Part shown: positions 7,091-14,218 of the stretch, piece by piece
How positions within the stretch are numbered: the stretch's first letter is position 1
How the letters are laid out: every line of letters begins with the position of its first letter
Assembly (NCBI GenBank): GCA_020722245.1
Contig: DYLE01000005.1
Coordinates: forward strand, 1-27,161
Length of the DNA stretch: 27,161 nucleotides
DNA from: Desulfonema limicola
GTDB lineage: Bacteria > Desulfobacterota > Desulfobacteria > Desulfobacterales > Desulfosalsimonadaceae
Reading direction: 5' to 3'
Program-made: the position numbers and the translations under genes
Notes under the pieces: model-generated
The model's database searches: none
Seen by the model: the letters and a program-made list of their open reading frames with translations, nothing else
Told to the model about the DNA's origin: nothing

Positions 7091-8338
7091 TTAAAAATTC
7101 CGTCCATGGGACAGCGCGGCCTTTTGAATGGCCACATGATGTTCTCTATAAATGAATTCATTGCCCCGGCAGACAAACGGGATCAATATCAGCTCGCTTT
7201 CCGCCGGGGCGATGGTGATATGTGGAAGCCTTTCGACCACATGCCTTTTGGTGACCGTCAGGGAGGCGAAAAAAAGTTTAAGCCCCTTTGCAGCCTCAAC
7301 CAGGGGAAGGGTCACCGGGTACAGCGTCCTGGGTTTTACATCGTCATAAACAATCGGTTCAGGCGGGGAGATGGTGAACAGCCCTCCCAGCCTCAAGAAA
7401 AACTGAGGGGTGATCTTAAACGCGGGCATCCAGAACGCCAGGGGAGAAGATTCCCATTGGGGTTGAACGACCCTGGGAAGGTTTGCCGTGCGGACCAGGT
7501 CCGCATAGGATTCGAGCTGAATCCCATGGGCTACGGGTTTTATCCTCCAGAACGGAATGTAGGTGGCATCAGCATTGAGCGCCGGCACGGCGCCCAGGCG
7601 CACCGGTTTGAACCCGTCCGGGGCAGGGGTCCAGGCCCGTCCGCAGTTGTTGCAGATAAACACGCAGCTGTCGCGCTCGCCGTTTAGATCCCATCCGCAA
7701 TACGGGCATAAGGCCGGCAGGAATTGAGGAGACCAGCTTTTATCTCCGTTCCGGGACAAAATAAGCTCCTCCAGAGACGGGGGCATCGGGTAGCTTCGGC
7801 CCGGGGTGATGGCGTCCTGAAGGGTCTGTCCCTTGATTTGAAAAGGCGCATAGATAATGCTGGCGGTCTCCCCCACATACGCCTTTACCGGAGAATCGGA
7901 AGAGAAGGCCTCAACCCCCAGCCCCTCAAACTGTTTTTCCATGCCGCTGATAACATCGGCAAGGGGAAGCACGGGGTTGGTAAACCCGCCGGAAACATCC
8001 CCGGCCGCAAAGCGAAGCGGCAGGGCCTGCGGCCTCACCCCCAGGGAAAAGGGGAGTGTGCGTAAGGACAAGGCGATTCGGGTATGATCCAGAAGGCAGT
8101 GCTGAATCTTTGTTCCGGCCACCGCAAAGGCCGTCCCCTTAAACCGCCAGTAAGGGACATGGAAGAGTTCGCTTAAGTCTTGTTTCGGAGAGAGCCGGTA
8201 GCGAAAAGGCCCCTCGGATGTGATGTGGAGCCGCACCCGGCAGTAATCGCAGGTGAAGAACCGGTCTGTTTCCTCAAGGGTGATCGGCCCGCCGCACTGG
8301 GGGCACTGGTGATCGATTCTCCAGTTTGCGCCGGTCAT
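7091..8338 (-). CDS. Protein with two zinc ribbons and duplicated PYWRFK-like module
   Basis: A 415-residue protein with no obvious membrane span. It has two four-cysteine zinc ribbons: Cys12, 15, 30, 33 and Cys211, 214, 229, 232. Each is followed at ~30 residues by a similar motif, HVPYWRFKG (60-68) and YIPFWRIK (260-267), so the protein looks like an internal duplication of a ribbon plus a beta-rich domain. Further copies of a related pattern occur at YAPFQIKG and WMPAFKI. The ATG overlaps the TGA of the upstream SPFH gene (ATGA), indicating translational coupling and a shared complex or pathway. In Bacillus, the YdjI SPFH/zinc-ribbon protein also works with a zinc-ribbon partner (YdjG); the comparison is by architecture only. 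Specific function unknown. Confidence 0.8.
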   Translation of the reverse strand: MTGANWRIDHQCPQCGGPITLEETDRFFTCDYCRVRLHITSEGPFRYRLSPKQDLSELFHVPYWRFKGTAFAVAGTKIQHCLLDHTRIALSLRTLPFSLGVRPQALPLRFAAGDVSGGFTNPVLPLADVISGMEKQFEGLGVEAFSSDSPVKAYVGETASIIYAPFQIKGQTLQDAITPGRSYPMPPSLEELILSRNGDKSWSPQFLPALCPYCGWDLNGERDSCVFICNNCGRAWTPAPDGFKPVRLGAVPALNADATYIPFWRIKPVAHGIQLESYADLVRTANLPRVVQPQWESSPLAFWMPAFKITPQFFLRLGGLFTISPPEPIVYDDVKPRTLYPVTLPLVEAAKGLKLFFASLTVTKRHVVERLPHITIAPAESELILIPFVCRGNEFIYREHHVAIQKAALSHGRNF

Positions 8339-9459
8339 TCCATCGCTTCCCCGCAGTTATTGCAGAACCGGGCATCGGGCAGGTTCAAGGCCCCGCACCT
8401 GGGGCAGGGTTTTTCCTTCGGCGCCTCTGAGACCGGGGCGCCGCACCGGGAGCAGAATTTGGCGCCGGCCGGAAGGTTCTTGCCGCACCTGCTGCAGCGT
8501 TGAAACACCACCAGCTGATGGCCGCAGTTGGGGCAGAACTTGGCGTCCCTGGCCACCGGATAATTGCAGTCCGGGCAGCGCTGGAAATACAGCTCGGGTT
8601 TGCCGCCCTGCCCGGACTTGAAATAATCGGCAAACATGGCCGGCATCATAAACCCCATGCCCATACCCAGCCCCGAGGCGGCCTCCCCTTCGGCCTGGGA
8701 TGCTTTTTCCATTGCCATGGCGGCCTTCATTTTCAGCAGCCGGTTTAAATCATCGAACACCCCCAGCCGGCTCTTGTCGTCAATGGCCTGCTGCACCTCC
8801 GGCGGCGGGGTGACGGCGCTGATATAGAGATGGGTCAAGGCCATTCCGAAATGGGAGAAGTCCTCCCGCAGGCGTTTCTGCAGCCCTTCCGCCAGGTCGT
8901 CGTATTTCCCCGGCAGGTTGAGGATGGAATCCAAGTGTTCGCCGAGGTGATCGTTGAACCGGGAAACAATGACACGGTTAAGGTATTCCTCGATATCCGC
9001 CGTGGCGTAAACCCCCTGGGTTCCCACCAGCCGGTTGACAAACAGGACGGGCTGAACCACCCGGAGGTTGAATACCCCAAACGCCCTCAACCGGATGAGC
9101 CCGAGTTCCGAGTCCTTAAACGCCACCGGGTCCCGGGTGCCCCATTTAAGGTCCGTGAAGGTCTTCATGTTTACAAAATAGACCTCGGCCCGAAGCGGGC
9201 TGATCATGGCCCAGGGAACGCTCAAGATCTTATTGAGCACCGGAATGTTTGCGGTTTTTAGGGTGTGGCGGCCGGGCCCGATGGCGTCGTAGGCCCTGCC
9301 TTTATAAAAGAAGACCGCGGCCTGGCTGTCCCTCACAATGAGCTGGGCGCCCAGCTTGATCTCGCCGGAGCCGGATTCAGGAATCCGGTGGACGATTTCC
9401 TTGCCGGTGGGGTCGAACCATTCCAATACCTCAAGAAAAATGATGTTGTTCGTGCCCAT
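8335..9459 (-). CDS. SPFH-domain protein with three C-terminal zinc ribbons (YdjI-like)
   Basis: A 374-residue protein. Residues ~10-230 form an SPFH/Band-7 domain of the YdjI ('virion core protein') type, including GPGRHTL (61-67) and a predicted helical stalk to ~260. A Gly/Met-rich linker (262-275) leads to three consecutive four-cysteine ribbons: Cys295/298/309/312, Cys322/325/336/339 and Cys352/355/366/369. There is no N-terminal signal or transmembrane segment, so membrane contact would be peripheral or through the SPFH domain. AGGAGG precedes the ATG. It is the first gene of a two-gene operon with the duplicated zinc-ribbon protein. YdjI-type proteins are tied to membrane stress responses with PspA in Bacillus; no pspA gene is seen here, so that role is inferred only. 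Confidence 0.85.
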   Translation of the reverse strand: MGTNNIIFLEVLEWFDPTGKEIVHRIPESGSGEIKLGAQLIVRDSQAAVFFYKGRAYDAIGPGRHTLKTANIPVLNKILSVPWAMISPLRAEVYFVNMKTFTDLKWGTRDPVAFKDSELGLIRLRAFGVFNLRVVQPVLFVNRLVGTQGVYATADIEEYLNRVIVSRFNDHLGEHLDSILNLPGKYDDLAEGLQKRLREDFSHFGMALTHLYISAVTPPPEVQQAIDDKSRLGVFDDLNRLLKMKAAMAMEKASQAEGEAASGLGMGMGFMMPAMFADYFKSGQGGKPELYFQRCPDCNYPVARDAKFCPNCGHQLVVFQRCSRCGKNLPAGAKFCSRCGAPVSEAPKEKPCPRCGALNLPDARFCNNCGEAME

Positions 9460-9502
9460 TTCGCCCTCCTGTTTGTTGGGATTTTTTCAAAAAGTAACTT
9501 AA

Positions 9503-9531
9503 TTTATATCATATAAGGGGTGTTTTTGAAA
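9503..9531 (-). promoter_or_regulatory. Candidate sigma70-type promoter for the SPFH operon
   Basis: On the minus strand TTTCAA (9531-9526) and TATAAA (9508-9503) are separated by 17 bases. The -10 matches well and the -35 poorly. It lies about 45 bp upstream of the SPFH start codon. Judged by eye only. Confidence 0.35.
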
Positions 9532-9576
9532 GATTGAAATGCATTCCCTCTCTAAAACCATGAGATGCCCGCTTAT

Positions 9577-9605
9577 TTGCAAAACGCTTTAAAATGGATT
9601 ATGAA
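9577..9605 (+). promoter_or_regulatory. Candidate sigma70-type promoter for the CxxC-rich gene
   Basis: TTGCAA (9577-9582) and TATGAA (9600-9605) are spaced by 17 bases, about 100 bp before the start codon at 9703. Each box matches consensus at four of six positions. If used, the transcript would carry the hairpin at 9651-9677 in its leader. Confidence 0.4.
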
Positions 9606-9650
9606 AGCAGTATATCAAAAGTCACGCTGGATTTGATACTTTTGTGTGTC

Positions 9651-9684
9651 GGGCCGCAGCGGGAAATAAGGCGGCCCTGTTTTT
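9651..9684 (+). terminator. Terminator-like hairpin in the leader of the CxxC-rich gene
   Basis: GGGCCGC (9651-9657) pairs perfectly with GCGGCCC (9671-9677) across a 13-base loop and is followed by TGTTTTT. The shape is that of an intrinsic terminator on the plus strand. No plus-strand gene lies upstream to be terminated, since the neighbour is divergent, and the start codon follows by 18 bases. It could act as an attenuator; that is inference. Confidence 0.45.
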
Positions 9685-9702
9685 ATCGAAGAATCGGCTG
9701 CG

Positions 9703-10506
9703 ATGATAAGCCCTATGGCGGATGACAGAACAAAAAGGTGCAAAAGCTGTTTGCAGGTCAAGCCCCTTGACGCGTTTTATGTAAACCAGTACAGCCCGGA
9801 CGGCCGCTACTCGTTTTGCAAGGTCTGCTTTGATCTGCTGATCAAAAAAGATAAACAGACGCAAAATCCCATCTCCGAATTTGAGAAAAAATGTGAAAAA
9901 TGCCATCAGGTAAAATTGTTAAATGAGTTTTATGAAACGCCGAAAAGCCTGCCGGGAAAGGAATCCTGGTGCAAATCCTGCCAGCAGGTGTATTTAGAAA
10001 GTCTAAAACCGATTGAAAAATCTAAGTATCAGCCGGCGCAAGACAGAGCCCTGGCTCTTACGGAAGCGCCTGAAGCGGAAAATTTCTATGATCAGGAGGA
10101 TTATAAACAGCTTTCGGAGGAATGGGGGCTGTTTTTGGAACTGGATGTGGAGGATATCCGGGGGCTTCTGGAACACAGCCTTGAGGAATCCCTGCAACCC
10201 AAACCCCGCATCAGCGTTATGGTCAAGGAAAGGCGGTGCAACGGGTGCGGCAGGCTTGAGCAGGACATTGAGGCGGGGCAACAGGTGATGCTCCCTGTTC
10301 ATGCCTGGTTCTGTGATGTCTGCCGGGCGAACAAAACCAGAATGTATGTTCGCAAAGGGTTTACGGTGTATGATCGTTACGGCAGGGCGTATAAAATCAA
10401 GAAGGTCATCAACGATGAACTCGTCGAGGGGGTTATGCTGAAGGAAGACGGACGGTGTGAAAAAAAAAGGGTCAGGATCTACGGCAATTGGACCACCCGA
10501 AAATGA
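9703..10506 (+). CDS. Hypothetical protein with three paired CxxC zinc-finger motifs
   Basis: A 267-residue protein I do not recognise by name. Residues 11-45 and 62-96 are two copies of a module K-x-C-x-x-C-x-x-x-K-x-L-x-x-FY ... G-x-x-x-x-CKxC (Cys13/16/39/42 and Cys64/67/90/93). A third pair set is Cys179/182 and Cys204/207. The first two modules resemble the zinc-binding part of some phage-type HNH proteins, but no HNH catalytic residues are visible. An acidic linker (~115-165) separates the modules and the C-terminal ~50 residues are basic and beta-rich. The start may be the ATG at 9703 or at 9715; neither has a clear ribosome site. It is divergent from the zinc-ribbon/SPFH pair. Nucleic-acid or protein binding is an inference. 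Confidence 0.7.
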   Translation: MISPMADDRTKRCKSCLQVKPLDAFYVNQYSPDGRYSFCKVCFDLLIKKDKQTQNPISEFEKKCEKCHQVKLLNEFYETPKSLPGKESWCKSCQQVYLESLKPIEKSKYQPAQDRALALTEAPEAENFYDQEDYKQLSEEWGLFLELDVEDIRGLLEHSLEESLQPKPRISVMVKERRCNGCGRLEQDIEAGQQVMLPVHAWFCDVCRANKTRMYVRKGFTVYDRYGRAYKIKKVINDELVEGVMLKEDGRCEKKRVRIYGNWTTRK

Positions 10507-10606
10507 GGGTTGTGTAAAACACAAGGCCGGGGCAAGGCGCTTTATTTTTCAAAGCGCGGCAACCCGGTCCGAAAGAATACATCAAAAGGGAGGTTTACTT
10601 TTTATC

Positions 10607-11044
10607 ATGAGTGATTTCTGGCAAACCCATTCCATGCATTATCTGGAGATGGCGTTTCAGACCGACCGCTGCGAGGTCCTGGAAAATCCCGACGCCCGGG
10701 GCAGGAACAAAGGGGTTTGCGGAGATACCATTGAAATTTTTCTCACGGTCACGGATGACCGGATTCAATGGGTCTCCTTTGATACGGACGGGTGCATCAG
10801 CACCCGGGCCTGCGCCAACACCGTGGCCATGATGGCCGAGGGAAAAACCATTGCGGAGGCCTGGAAGATCACAACAGAAGATGTGATCGCCTACCTGGAA
10901 ACCCTGCCGCCGGAGTCGACCCATTGCGCGGAGCTCGCGGTGGGTGCGCTTTACTTGGCTCTCACCGATTACCAGGCAGGTCTGAAAAACCCATGGAAGA
11001 AGATCTATCGCACAAAGGCCGGCGCTGGGATAAGGGGGGATTGA
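10607..11044 (+). CDS. NifU/IscU-like Fe-S cluster assembly scaffold
   Basis: A 145-residue stand-alone NifU N-terminal-domain protein. The three cluster-ligand cysteines of IscU are kept: Cys38 in KGVCGD with Asp40, Cys63 in TDGCISTRACANT and Cys107 in STHCAEL. The second motif reads CIST rather than the usual CGSAIAS-type sequence, an atypical variant. GGGAGG before the ATG supports the start at 10607; longer in-frame starts run back into the upstream gene. No cysteine desulfurase gene is adjacent. The next gene downstream encodes a multi-cluster Fe-S protein, which it might serve; the two are separated by a 282-bp repeat element. Confidence 0.85.
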   Translation: MSDFWQTHSMHYLEMAFQTDRCEVLENPDARGRNKGVCGDTIEIFLTVTDDRIQWVSFDTDGCISTRACANTVAMMAEGKTIAEAWKITTEDVIAYLETLPPESTHCAELAVGALYLALTDYQAGLKNPWKKIYRTKAGAGIRGD

Positions 11045-11066
11045 AGGGGTATTATTTGATGGAACC

Positions 11067-11348
11067 GTAAAAATCTATCTATCCTGCTTTGCGGTATTTT
11101 TACAGTAAGCAGCTAAAGAAGAATGAAGGGTGAAGGGTGAAGGTTAACCTCAAAACATCTTTCCCATTCGACGTTCAGCGTTGAGCGTTCGATGTTCAGC
11201 GTTCAAAAAAAACGTCCAACATCGAACTTCGAATTAAAATGGGCAGGCTGGCGTTTTTCTCTGTGCGTTCTGTGGTGAGAATTTTTTTAAAGAACCGATT
11301 CGTTACTTTCTGCAAGAATACCGCATGGCGGGATAAACAGCTTTTTAC
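11067..11348. repeat. 282-bp nested inverted-repeat (foldback/MITE-like) element
   Basis: Outer arms 11067-11105 and 11310-11348 are 39 bp each and match as inverted repeats at 31 of 39 positions with no gap, both ending GTAAAAA outward. A second inverted repeat, 11187-11203 with 11211-11227 (14 of 17 matching around a 7-base loop), is centred at about 11207, the same axis as the outer arms (11207.5). The left arm itself contains GTAAAAAT...ATTTTTAC. No open reading frame or clear target duplication is seen. It fills most of the 356-bp gap 11045-11400. Confidence 0.7.
11124..11280 (+). repeat. Intergenic mosaic, copy 1: TGAAGGG array plus CTCTGTG/CTGTGGTGA block
   Basis: TGAAGGG is repeated about 2.9 times at 11124-11143. 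After 110 bases comes a block starting TTTTTCTCTGTGCGTT and ending TGTGGTGAGA (11254-11280). Between them GTTCAGCGTT occurs twice (from 11173 and 11194). The same two-part layout appears inverted at 14463-14653. The mosaic lies inside the foldback element. Confidence 0.6.
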
Positions 11349-11400
11349 AAAAATCGATTAAGGTTCAGGTCAAGGATGTAAAAAAAATCTGGAGGAAGAC

Positions 11401-12771
11401 ATGGCCGAGATAAAAATGACGCGACGCAGATTCATCAAGCACAGTGTTGCCGGCGCGCTGGCGACAGCGCCTTTAAGCCTGGTCGGCGGATGCGCTGCAC
11501 GGCTTGATCTTAAAGAGGAGATGGACCGGCTGGATCAGAACCCCGCCACACGGTCGAAAAACGCAAGCTACATTGATGCCTATGATTTTGACGGCTGCAT
11601 CGAGTGCGGAGAATGCCTTCACGGGTGTATATACAAGAACCTTACCGAGGATGAGGCGATTGCAAACATTAAAAAAATGCGCGAGGGGGACGTAAAGGTC
11701 TGCGAAGACATGCTCGATCAGTGCGTCCTCTGCTACAACTGCGATTACCGGTGCCCGGTGGGGGCCCGGCCCTCCGCCCTGATGCTGGAGCGGCTCAGGG
11801 ATAGAAGAAACAGGGAAGGGGATGTGCCGGAATCCTTAAAGTACGCCATCAACGGCATGGAGAGCAAGGACTGGCACCGCAACCTGTTTCGGGATTTATA
11901 CACGGATCACAGCAGGGAGGAGGAAAAAATCCTGGAAGCCTGGGCCGAGCCCAAGGATTGCGGGGACGGCGACCTCCTCTGGTGCAGCTGCGCGAGCCGT
12001 ATTTTCCCCTATGATATCGAGCATTCGCAGGCCCTGTCCGGCCTTCAGAAGTTCGGCGGGCGCTCCGACTGCTGCGGGCTTGCGGCGTTTCGAAGCGGGC
12101 TTTTTGACGTGGCGCGGTTTTTGACCAACAACCTCATCGAAAGGCTTTCCCAATGCCGATTCAAGCGGCTGGTGGTTTTGTGCGGCTCCTGCCAGGACAT
12201 GTTTCAATTCGCCCTGCCCGAGTATTACGGGCAGGAATTCCCGTTTGAGGTGATCTCTGCTTATCAATACCTTGACGAGCAGATTCAGCAGGGGAAACTC
12301 AGCATTCAGCGGCAGGTCCCGGCCGAAGAAAGTAAGAATTCCTGCGTATGCCATTCCTGTTTCGGATACAAGTTCGGGAAGGATTACCTGGCCACCATCA
12401 AGCGGTTGCATGAGGCTGTGGGGTATGAGTGGGCGGAGCTTGAGCACAGCGGTGAGAACAACGCCTGCTGCGGCATGGGGGGGTTTTACCGGGAGGGCAA
12501 CCTCGGGGGCATCCGGGACGCCAAGAAGATTCGAAAGAAGGATATCAAAACGAGCGAGAAGGAAAACTTTGTCGCCTATTGTTACGGCTGTTACATCACC
12601 ACCCAGCTCCCTTTTCTATCCTCGGGCGGCACCTCTCATTTTTTAATGGAAAAGCTGCTCTGGGCCCTGGGGGATGAGATCCGTTACCCTCTGGGCGGCA
12701 TCCTCGGCCGGTCCATGAATTTTTCCAGTTTTGTCCATATGTGGACAATCGGCCCTTCGGCCCTATTTTAA
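11401..12771 (+). CDS. Tat-exported, lipobox-bearing HdrD-like iron-sulfur protein (two 4Fe-4S, two CCG domains)
   Basis: A 456-residue protein. The N-terminus has a twin-arginine motif TRRRFIK (7-13), a short hydrophobic stretch and a possible lipobox ending at Cys31, so export and membrane anchoring in the periplasm are predicted. Two ferredoxin-type 4Fe-4S motifs follow: Cys66/69/72/76 and Cys108/111/114/118. Two cysteine-rich CCG domains, as in HdrD, GlpC and DsrK, are marked by Cys195/197, Cys224-225, Cys261/264 and by Cys315/317/320, Cys356-357, Cys394/397. HdrD-family proteins pass electrons to or from disulfides or quinols, normally in the cytoplasm. The start has GGAGGAAG before the ATG. 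It converges on the MBL-rhodanese gene with 5 bp between stops. Partner and substrate are unknown. Confidence 0.82.
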   Translation: MAEIKMTRRRFIKHSVAGALATAPLSLVGGCAARLDLKEEMDRLDQNPATRSKNASYIDAYDFDGCIECGECLHGCIYKNLTEDEAIANIKKMREGDVKVCEDMLDQCVLCYNCDYRCPVGARPSALMLERLRDRRNREGDVPESLKYAINGMESKDWHRNLFRDLYTDHSREEEKILEAWAEPKDCGDGDLLWCSCASRIFPYDIEHSQALSGLQKFGGRSDCCGLAAFRSGLFDVARFLTNNLIERLSQCRFKRLVVLCGSCQDMFQFALPEYYGQEFPFEVISAYQYLDEQIQQGKLSIQRQVPAEESKNSCVCHSCFGYKFGKDYLATIKRLHEAVGYEWAELEHSGENNACCGMGGFYREGNLGGIRDAKKIRKKDIKTSEKENFVAYCYGCYITTQLPFLSSGGTSHFLMEKLLWALGDEIRYPLGGILGRSMNFSSFVHMWTIGPSALF

Positions 12772-12776
12772 GAGAA

Positions 12777-14150
12777 TCAGACCACCTCGAGACCGGCGTT
12801 GATCCAGGCCTTCATGCCGCCCGCCAGGCTGTGGACATGACTAAACCCCTGGCTTTGAAGAAAACTGGCGGCGATATTGCCGCGGTACCCGATGCCGCAG
12901 GTGACGATCACCTCCTCGTCCTTGGGCATATCCAGCCCTTCCTTGAGCAGCCGGGTTAAGGGATAATGCCTGGCCTGTCGAATATGTCCGGCCGCCCATT
13001 CGGCAGGGGTCCGGACATCCAGCAGCCTTTTGTGGTTGGCCGCAAGCTTCTCCTTAAGCTGGGCGGTTGAGATCTGCCAGAGGTGCCCGATGGGCAACCC
13101 CGCCTCCTGCCAGGCCGCAATGCCGCCGGACAAATAGCCTATAATATTATCATACCCGATCCGGTGCAGATGGGCGCACATTTCATCATAGACCTTATCG
13201 TCGCTCACCACCAGAACCAGGTCGTCTTTGGGATCGATCACCATGCCGATCCAGTTGGCGGTCTGCTTGGCAAGCCCGATGTTGATGCTGCCGGGGATGT
13301 GCACCCCTCCGAACGCCGCGGTATCCCGGGCATCCAGCACCGTCGCGCCGCGTTCAATATGCTTTTTGACCTGCATGGGGGAAAGGTCCCGGGTCACGGG
13401 GCAGCGTTCCAGCAGGGGCGCTCCTTTTTTATTGGTTTCAATGATATGGGAAAAGCTCTTGGGCCGTTCCGGAAAGCCCTGGGTGAAGGCCTTGAAGAAC
13501 TCCTCCCGGGAAAGGCCCAACACCGGGTTGTTGGCCAGTTCAAACCCGATGGTGGAGCTGGATTTTGCGCTCATCCCCTTGCCGCACAGGGAACCCTCCC
13601 CGTGCGCCGGAAAAATCTCCAGGCTTTTGGGCAGGCCGCCCAGCTTGTTTTTCAAGGAGTTGTAAAGGTTCTCCACCTGCTCCTCGATGAGTTCAGCGCC
13701 GGCCAGATCCGGCCGGCCCACATCCCCGACAAACATGCAGTCTCCGGTCAGGACAAGCCAGGGGTCCTTGCCGCGGGACCGGTCCGTGACCAGGATGGAC
13801 ATGGCGTTGGGCGTATGCCCCGGGGTCTTGATGAATTCCAGGCGGGCGTTGCCGAAATCCATGGTCTCCCCTTCCTTTACCGTCCGGTGTTTAAACTCAA
13901 CCGGCGAGCCTTCCATAAAACAGATCTCCGCGCCGATGCGGGACTGCAGCTCCTGGTTGCCGCTGACATGATCGGCGTGGACATGGGTCTCAAAGATATG
14001 GGTGATTTGCATGTCGTTTTTGCGGGCAAGGTCGATATAGTCCTGGACATCCCGTTTCGGGTCCACCACGCAGGCTGTTTTAGCCAGGGGGCATCCGATG
14101 ATATACGATAAGCATCCCATTCCTTCCACGACAATCTGTTTGAAATACAT
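12777..14150 (-). CDS. CstB-like persulfide dioxygenase / pseudo-rhodanese / rhodanese fusion
   Basis: A 457-residue three-domain protein. Residues 1-~240 are a metallo-beta-lactamase fold with THVHADH (His56, His58, Asp60, His61), His112, Asp137 and His183, the ETHE1-type mononuclear iron set. Cys189 in GEGSLCGK may match the extra active-site cysteine described in CstB. Residues ~265-365 are a rhodanese domain lacking the active cysteine (the loop reads VSDDKVYD). Residues ~370-457 are a complete rhodanese with Cys418 in CGIGYR. This MBL, pseudo-rhodanese, rhodanese order is that of Staphylococcus CstB, which oxidises low-molecular-weight persulfides with O2 and makes thiosulfate. AAAGGA precedes the ATG. 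A role in sulfide/persulfide or oxygen stress is inferred. Confidence 0.85.
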   Translation of the reverse strand: MYFKQIVVEGMGCLSYIIGCPLAKTACVVDPKRDVQDYIDLARKNDMQITHIFETHVHADHVSGNQELQSRIGAEICFMEGSPVEFKHRTVKEGETMDFGNARLEFIKTPGHTPNAMSILVTDRSRGKDPWLVLTGDCMFVGDVGRPDLAGAELIEEQVENLYNSLKNKLGGLPKSLEIFPAHGEGSLCGKGMSAKSSSTIGFELANNPVLGLSREEFFKAFTQGFPERPKSFSHIIETNKKGAPLLERCPVTRDLSPMQVKKHIERGATVLDARDTAAFGGVHIPGSINIGLAKQTANWIGMVIDPKDDLVLVVSDDKVYDEMCAHLHRIGYDNIIGYLSGGIAAWQEAGLPIGHLWQISTAQLKEKLAANHKRLLDVRTPAEWAAGHIRQARHYPLTRLLKEGLDMPKDEEVIVTCGIGYRGNIAASFLQSQGFSHVHSLAGGMKAWINAGLEVV

Positions 14151-14218
14151 ACGATAGTCCTTTCGTTAAAGGTTCAACCCGTTTAAAAGGCATCCCTTCT
14201 AAGTTTTTAAAAAAACCG

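Noticed and set aside
9703..10506. HNH endonuclease
   Set aside because: The CxxC modules resemble those of HNH proteins but no H-N-H catalytic pattern can be seen.
11124..11203. CRISPR-like or CRISPR remnant array
   Set aside because: The units are 7-10 bp with no regular spacers of 30-40 bp and no cas genes nearby.
12741..12771. GGCC-CTTC-GGCC stem as terminator of the Fe-S protein gene
   Set aside because: The stem is only 4 bp, lies inside the coding sequence and the following T-run is short.
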